DNA of 12,662 nt from Rhizopus sp. PT2906. Lineage: Eukaryota > Mucoromycota > Mucoromycetes > Mucorales > Rhizopodaceae. The notes under the pieces were generated by a model that made no database searches, was not told the origin of the DNA, and saw only the letters and a program-made list of their open reading frames with translations. The stretch is from positions 1 to 12,662 of the forward strand of contig JAMYHX010000780.1 in NCBI GenBank assembly GCA_025529335.1, in the 5' to 3' direction. Position numbers and translations under genes: made by a program. Positions 8,339-12,662 of this stretch are shown piece by piece; positions within the stretch are counted from its first letter, which is position 1; the number at the start of each line of letters is the position of its first letter.

Positions 8339-8909
8339 TTAATAAAAATCATCAATATGCTTTATCATAAGGCTACCATAATTTCGCAGTGTTTGTCTCT
8401 CGGCTTCGTCACCGAAAAAATAGAATGTAAATACCATTAAAAGGTCAATTTTGGTTACTTCATCTTTGGAAAGGACTACGCACTTCTCTGCCCATACAGT
8501 ACTATTTAAAGTCTGTCAATGAGCTTTTCCTGAAATGGGCGACAGCATTGATCTTACTGACGAAGAAATCTTGTCAGTTAAAATAACAAGCAAAGGTTCA
8601 ATATTAAAGCGATCGAATACCTCCAAGTATTTTTTCAATTGAGCGCTTCATTGATTCTTTTGTAACTTTCGGTTGAATTTCTAGAAGGGCCGCATGTGAT
8701 TGAGACTTGTAAAGAATCAAATAAGAACCATCCGCTAGAAATTCTCCACGAACAAAGCTAAAAGTAGCATAATTCTCTTTCAAAACAGTTTCAGCAAGCA
8801 ATCTGAAGAAGTTGGTGCTTTGCACAAGTTTTGTATTTATACGAAAAAGCGACAAGATAGCGTGGCATTTCTTTCTAGAAATGGTGTATGTTATTTCTAA
8901 AAGGTAATA
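8339..8909 (-). pseudogene. Degraded copy B of the same PD-(D/E)XK-like family
   Basis: The minus strand reads (from 8909) LEITYTISRKKCHAILSLFRINTKL, then RLLAETVLKENYATFSFVRGEFLADGSYLILYKSQ split by no stop, then ALLEIQPKVTKESMKRSIEK. A run of six A's (plus 8630-8635) then shifts the frame. The next frame gives YLEVFDRFNIEPLLVIL, a TGA at 8518-8516, and VWAEKCVVLSKDEVTKIDLLMVF to a TAA at 8341-8339. An Asp about 20 residues before E-I-Q fits the D...E-x-Q/K arrangement of PD-(D/E)XK folds, which is inference. No ATG opens the frame; a TGA lies at 8912-8910. A 45-nt GT-AG interval could splice out the TGA, but the homopolymer frameshift would remain, so I call it broken. It is more complete at its N-terminal side than copy A. 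Confidence 0.55.
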
Positions 8910-9014
8910 TCATTGCGACATTACTTTTAGAAAAAACAGCGATTCAACATCAGTCAAAGTTTTAATAAGCCACTAGATATTTTTGCTTCTTTCTTGAGTT
9001 TGATCAGTCGTAAA

Positions 9015-9447
9015 ATGTCTCAAAGTAATCGTAGGTTGTTGTGTATGTGTGTAGAGTACATTTGTATTAAGTTCTTTTTATTCTAAAACAGAAAAGCAAC
9101 CCATATCTAAATATGCTTATGCTCCAGACAGTGAGCCAAAGAATGGTAATCATATATTTTCATGTAGCAGTATAGACACTAACATTTATATAGCAAAGGA
9201 AAGGGTCCAAAGAGAGTTACAATTACTGCATGCACGAAAACAAGCTATTGACTTGAAGAAAAAACCATCATCAACGACAGCAACTTCTATTCACAAAGTC
9301 AAGAAGGGAGCAGTGAAAAAAGTGTCTAGTTCCAAAAAACAGAAAAAGATCGCCAAAGCGTTAGCAATTGCTGATAAAGAAGAAAAGAAACTAGAAGCAG
9401 CTGCAGAGAAAGCACGAAAGCGTAAAATGGGAAAATTAGCTTGGTAA
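9015..9447 (+). CDS. Small lysine-rich protein, 3 exons, 107 aa, possible nucleolar/ribosome-assembly factor
   Basis: Exons 9015-9030 (16 nt), 9092-9145 and 9194-9447 join in frame to 107 codons plus TAA, with introns of 61 and 48 nt ending AAACAG and TATATAG. I do not recognise it firmly. The product has a short polar N-terminus (YAYAPDSEPKN), a helical basic segment (residues about 23-47), a Ser/Thr/Lys linker, and a helix of Lys/Ala/Glu heptads (about 69-103) ending in KRKMGKLAW. Lysine clusters would serve as nuclear or nucleolar signals. Size and the SSKKQKKIAKAL pattern recall small pre-60S or nucleolar proteins such as fungal Alb1, but this is a weak resemblance. The conserved-looking last exon supports a real gene. 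It converges on the SQS1 gene, with 26 bp between stops. Confidence 0.65.
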
Positions 9448-9473
9448 TAATTCTTTTAATTGTAAATATGTTC

Positions 9474-11411
9474 TTATAAGCCAAGACCCAACTTATTTCT
9501 ACGGACGACAGCCATGATTGGATTAACAATACCATCATTGTTTGTTCCCAGTGCTTGTCCTTGGCGCCATCTAATATATATATCCATAATAATAAATTGT
9601 TAGTTCCCACATACAGCATTACAAACTTTTTTTTTTCTTTACCCCATAGCAGCCAGCATGCGATGTCCAACATTATCTTGACTAATAGGCGCAACATCGT
9701 CACCAACAACTGTACCAGGAGCTGGCATAGTCGTTTGTTTCTTATTATTTCCAGATTTTTTAGGTTTGCCCTTGCTGCTCCTTTTGTTGCGACTCTTCTC
9801 CTTTGGTAGCTCTGAGGGTTCATTGTGCTTTCGTTGACGACTTGTAACCACATCAATTGTTTGCTGAAGCTCTTCTATATAGAGCTCAATTGATCTGCGG
9901 TTCTCTGGTATCTCTGTTTCAGATGTTTTCCTAATGACAATGTATCGGTCTGCTCCCTTGCCTGTACCCTCTGACAGAAGATTATAGGCTTGGGCAAGGA
10001 TATGTACTTGTTTTCGTACATAAGGAGGCATAGGCCTAAACTCATAGCATGAGATGGAGCTATCATTTATGAATTCTCTTATGCGTCTATTTAACGTTTT
10101 AATATACTTTTAACAATAATATTATAATATGTGTACCTATCAATCTTTGTCAGATCAAAGTCTTGGTCATATGAGTTGTTCTTCTTGTTCTTCTTGCTCT
10201 TTTTGTCTTCCTTTTGTTGTCTTGTCTTTTTCTGCTTTTGCTTTTCCTTTTTGGCTTCCTTTCTCTTTTGTTGTTTATCATACCATGAACGCATACCGGG
10301 GCGTAAACCTGGAGGAATTTCTGCCATTGCCCTTTCTAGAGTGTATCTAAAGATTTCAGGATCAACTTCAACATCGTCATCCACCTGTTGACGGTTCTTT
10401 TTCTTTTTCTTGGTTTTATTCTTGACACCTTTCATAATTTGACCATGGATATTTTCTTTTGTCATCATTGCTTCTTCCTCTTCCATTTCTGTTAATATTC
10501 GTTGTGTATGGTTGCTGCGGTCAAGATCATCATAATCATATTCTTCAAACTCAGGTTCTTCATTTTGATGTTGGTCCTGCTGCGCAGACCATTGAAGAAT
10601 ATTATGGATATCGTCCTTATCAAATTCTGCATTCTCCATATAATCTTCCATAATCATCATATCTTCTTCCAGAAGCTCATCTATCTCTGTATCCGAGAGG
10701 TAAAAGAAAGCATCTTGATCATAATATTCTTCGTCTTCTTCATCATCATCATCTTCTTCTTCCTCTTCTTCATAATACTCAATGTCATCATCATTTTCAT
10801 TCTCTTCTTCTTCAGAAGGTTCTTCATGATATTCAATTTCATTAAGATATTCTTCTTCGCTTTCATCCTTTTCTTTTAAAGCACCATCCTTTGAACCTAC
10901 ACCTACTACATCCTCAAGACGAAGTGTAGTCATGGACCGAATAGTCTGATCTACGCCATCATCCTTTTCTACTTCTTCTAATAACAGCATCAACATCTTT
11001 TATCCCTTTTTTTAATAATGCGAACCTTTTTCAAATAACGTTGTGGCCTTTGTGAACTTGACGGGTGTGTGATATGATTTTTGTTTGATTGGCCGCTGTG
11101 GTTGATGATTGTTATTTTTTTTAGAGTACTGCGGCTTCTTATTTTTGTGGCCTAAAGAATATGAATTATTTACAAAGGGAGCACTTTTTGAAAATAAAGT
11201 AAAAAGTACCTTTCTTGCTTAACGGCTGAGGACCTTCTTTCTCATCCTCAGAGCCAAACTGCGCATAGAGTCGAAAGTCGTCTTCATAGTCAATTTTATA
11301 GGAGGGCTCATATAGAAAGCCATTTGCAGTAGGAATCATTCCACGTCTGCCACGATGACTGTTTCTTTTACCTCGTTGATTGCGTTGTTGACCTCTTTGA
11401 CGTCCTGGCAT
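9474..11411 (-). CDS. SQS1: SQS1/PFA1-type R3H and G-patch protein, 5 exons, about 560 aa
   Basis: Sqs1/Pfa1 proteins bind and stimulate the DEAH helicase Prp43 in spliceosome disassembly and ribosome maturation, and act in the nucleus and nucleolus. Exons 11411-11210, 11151-11026, 10977-10137, 10059-9643 and 9570-9474 give 560 codons plus TAA. Order: RG-rich N-terminus (GRQRGQQRNQRGKR), a conserved HTPVKFTKATTLFEK block near 95-109, a very acidic Glu/Asp stretch (about 145-255), a Lys-rich stretch (about 345-375), then the R3H domain with Arg405-x3-His409 and GADRYIVIRKT. A C-terminal G-patch (about 515-560: VGHRMLAAMGWRQGQALGTNNDGI...GLGL) ends the protein. This is the layout of yeast SQS1 (767 aa), somewhat shorter. 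Intron 2 (11025-10978, 48 nt) is the weak point: the donor is GTTCGC and there is no good branch site. Its removal is required to avoid two in-frame TAA codons. A separate gene starting at ATG 10996 is possible but less likely. Confidence 0.85.
10700..10860 (-). repeat. GAA/GAT-rich low-complexity tract encoding the acidic region of SQS1
   Basis: The plus strand is an almost pure CTT/ATC/TTC trinucleotide mixture, which on the coding strand gives long Glu and Asp runs with interspersed Tyr. Open frames in the other directions here (poly-Phe/Ile, poly-Lys/Met) are products of this purine-pyrimidine bias. Confidence 0.8.
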
Positions 11412-11644
11412 TAGTTTTATACTGTTGTTATTATTAAAGAAAAAAAAGAAAAGACAGAAAGAAAAAAAGCTGATTGATAAGGAGTGACAGCTTTATGCAG
11501 TAATGTCTAAAATGATTGGTTATACACTCTTTCCGGAAAGCAAATTCGTCGTCGCCAAGAATATTAACAAATGGGTTCTGTCTTGGAGTTGAAACTAACT
11601 CTTTTGACATGATGTCGTTTTATTCATTTTTCTTTGTCGTCTTT
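11412..11644. promoter_or_regulatory. Upstream region of SQS1, up to the transposon
   Basis: This gap holds the SQS1 promoter. On the SQS1 strand a CCAAT box (plus ATTGG, 11515-11519) lies about 105 bp before the start codon, a usual position. A 29-codon plus-strand frame (11503-11592, MSKMIGYTLFPESKF...) is too short to call; it could be a remnant. The piggyBac element begins at 11645. Confidence 0.4.
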
Positions 11645-11704
11645 TTACGTAAATAATTCTTTTATTTTACGACAACATTTTATAAAATTAATGTCAATAA
11701 TTAA
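11645..11704 (+). repeat. Left 60-bp terminal inverted repeat
   Basis: This pairs with 12603-12662 in reverse orientation at 57 of 60 positions. The three differences are all C/T transitions (repeat positions 6, 15 and 25). An imperfect palindrome centred on TTTTATAAAA occupies repeat positions 27-51. Confidence 0.95.
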
Positions 11705-11712
11705 CGATTTGG

Positions 11713-11730
11713 TCGGCCCAAATAGGCCGA
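11713..11730. promoter_or_regulatory. Perfect 6-bp-arm inverted repeat next to a TATA-like box
   Basis: TCGGCC and GGCCGA flank a CAAATA spacer, giving a small GC-rich hairpin or dimeric binding site in otherwise AT-rich DNA. It is followed immediately by TATAAA at 11731-11736. The pair lies 8 bp inside the left terminal repeat and about 165 bp before the transposase start, so it may be a transposase promoter element. This is inference from position. Confidence 0.4.
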
Positions 11731-11895
11731 TATAAACTACGTTTTTTTTTATTGGACGGATACCTTCAGTTTACGCGGCGTGTGTGATTACTACAAAGTT
11801 TAAGAGCTGTATTTCTTTGAGTTTTTAAATTATCTTTCATTGTATTAAATACGTCTAAATCTCTCAAATAACATCAGTAAAATTAAAGTTTAAAC

Positions 11896-12559
11896 ATGCC
11901 TCCTGTCAGCAAAAAACTTGATGTCAACGTAAAAGTATCAGTTAGCAGGCGTTTCATCACTGATATTACAGTGAAAACTATATTACTCCGTGAGCACGAC
12001 TGGAACGAGCCTAGGTTGAGCTTCCAAGGAAAGACGATTGCACGATCTGAGGGAAATGATAAGGTGATGTACGATGTATTATTGGATGAAGCAAATGGCC
12101 ACATCCTCAAGCTTAGTGAAGGCGTTATCAAGTATGTCGGCCCCTCTTTCAATTCCTGTAGCTCAGGAAATTGTTATTGACACTAATGTAGTCGAAGCTG
12201 AAGACTTGCTGCAAGATGCAGTGGATGAGAAATCCATCGATTTGACTTCAAGTCGTGGATGGACTGCTGGTGAGGTCTATGTAGATTCTCGTCTAAGTGG
12301 TTCAGGAGAAGGATTCACCTCCTTGAACTCTCGTTTAATTATGAACAATGGAAGATATGCCTCTCCGTTGGATTATTTCTTGTTCTTCCTTCCTGTGGAT
12401 CATTTTTATTCCATTATCCACAGCACCAACCTTCATGCAAGAAGCCTCGGCCATTGGGAAGATATTACCTTTCATGAATATCACATGTGGATCGCACTCT
12501 TGACGGTAATGACTGTGGTCAAACATGGTGATAGAAAGGCATATTGGAGACAAGGCTAA
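11896..12559 (+). pseudogene. piggyBac (PGBD) transposase, N-terminal part only, probably frameshifted
   Basis: A first frame (11896-12180, starting MPPVSKKLDVNVKV) covers about 80 sensible residues. These include GKTIARSEGNDKVMYDVLLDEANG-type strands that look like a Tudor/SH3-like barrel. A second frame, readable from about 12134 to 12559, gives QEIVIDTNVVEAEDLLQD, then PLDYFLFFLPVDHFYSIIHSTNLHA and FHEYHMWIALLTVMTVVKHGDRKAYWRQG, then TAA. The latter is the typical N-terminal block of PGBD (DDE_Tnp_1_7) proteins. The frames are related by one extra base near 12138-12146 (a GGCCCC run), or by a possible 46-nt intron (12117-12162, GTGAAG...CTGTAG). All catalytic Asp residues, which lie downstream in the family, are absent. 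Promoter and start look intact, so an N-domain protein might still be made if the intron is real. Confidence 0.7.
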
Positions 12560-12602
12560 TTTTTTTTCTTGATGAATGTTTAGCCAGTATACTGTATTTT
12601 TA

Positions 12603-12662
12603 TTAATTATTGACATTAATTTTATAAAATGTTGTCATAAAATAAAAAAATTATTTGCGTAA
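12603..12662 (-). repeat. Right 60-bp terminal inverted repeat, at the window end
   Basis: This is the reverse complement of 11645-11704 with three transitions. Its outermost base is the last base of the window. Confidence 0.95.

Larger units (their letters stand above)
11645..12662 (+). mobile_element. Non-autonomous piggyBac-type DNA transposon, 1018 bp
   Basis: Both ends carry a 60-bp inverted repeat (57 of 60 identical) starting TTACG(T/C)AAATAATT. They bracket a leader, a transposase N-terminal region and a short 3' stretch. The coding part stops before any catalytic Asp of the DDE domain, so the element cannot move itself and would depend on a full-length relative. The right end coincides with the last base of the window, so the target-site duplication cannot be checked. 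The left flank (GTCGTCTTTT) shows no obvious TTAA. Assignment to piggyBac rests on the protein, not on the ends. The repeats might extend beyond the window. Confidence 0.8.

Noticed and set aside
9326..9856. 176-codon minus-strand frame
   Set aside because: Runs through the SQS1 intron and antisense to the small basic gene; the R3H/G-patch frame explains this interval.
10502..10879. 125-codon plus-strand frame, almost all Ile/Phe
   Set aside because: Complement of the Glu/Asp tract of SQS1; looks like a membrane protein only because of codon bias.
10091..10996. Separate gene starting at ATG 10996 for the acidic and Lys-rich region
   Set aside because: Starts MLMLLL inside the predicted intron, while the upstream exons and downstream R3H/G-patch fit one SQS1-type protein. 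Kept as an alternative in that entry.
11883..12152. 89-codon minus-strand frame in the transposon
   Set aside because: Antisense to the transposase N-terminal frame, with no features of its own.
1..12662. tRNA or rRNA genes, CRISPR array, bacterial operators or riboswitches
   Set aside because: No cloverleaf with A/B boxes, no regularly spaced repeats, and the gene structure is eukaryotic.
11645..12662. Calling the element a Tc1/mariner or MULE element because of its long terminal repeats
   Set aside because: The encoded fragment (DYFLFF...YWRQG) fits the piggyBac PGBD N-terminal block; no TA or 9-bp duplication can be tested here.

Overview
The window looks like nuclear DNA of an early-diverging filamentous fungus, most likely Mucoromycota (Mucorales-type). 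The DNA is AT-rich and its protein-coding genes are split by many short GT-AG introns (43 to about 70 nt), several with CTAAC/CTAAT-like branch sites. Intergenic gaps are small, and accessory sequence (a piggyBac-type element and degraded multicopy-family genes) lies between housekeeping genes. The lineage call rests on gene structure and family content, not on a marker gene. The window opens on 73 A's and closes exactly on a transposon terminal repeat, so it may be a complete short-read contig broken in repeats at both ends.

Layout. 1-695: homopolymer and gene-free DNA. 696-2402 (-): an 8-exon NUP54/Nup57 channel nucleoporin. 2719-3236 (+): a TMEM42-like small membrane protein in 3 exons, meeting tail to tail, with only 8 bp between stop codons, a single-exon alpha/beta hydrolase (3245-4102, -). 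4445-5182 (+): a 7-exon HINT-type HIT hydrolase with a 16-nt internal exon. 5645-7457 (+): a single-chain iron-sulfur L-serine dehydratase with a mitochondrial-type leader. 7800-8909: two eroded, mutually related open frames on opposite strands, facing each other. They share an E-I-Q ... E-P-(I/L)-L ... W-A-E-x-C pattern and probably belong to a PD-(D/E)XK nuclease-like multicopy family. 9015-9447 (+): a 107-aa very basic protein, possibly nucleolar. 9474-11411 (-): an SQS1/PFA1-type R3H plus G-patch protein with a long acidic tract. 11645-12662: a 1018-bp element with 60-bp terminal inverted repeats. It carries only the N-terminal part of a piggyBac-family (PGBD) transposase and no catalytic domain.

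The genes do not form one pathway. Two have RNA or transport roles: NUP54 in nucleocytoplasmic exchange, and SQS1 as a cofactor of the Prp43 helicase in spliceosome disassembly and ribosome maturation. The small basic protein may also act in ribosome assembly. Serine dehydratase, the hydrolase and HINT are metabolic. The most unusual stretches are the degraded tail-to-tail pair, the N-domain-only piggyBac element, and the weak in-frame intron in the SQS1 gene. All exon structures were read by hand from splice motifs and frame continuity; there is no transcript evidence.
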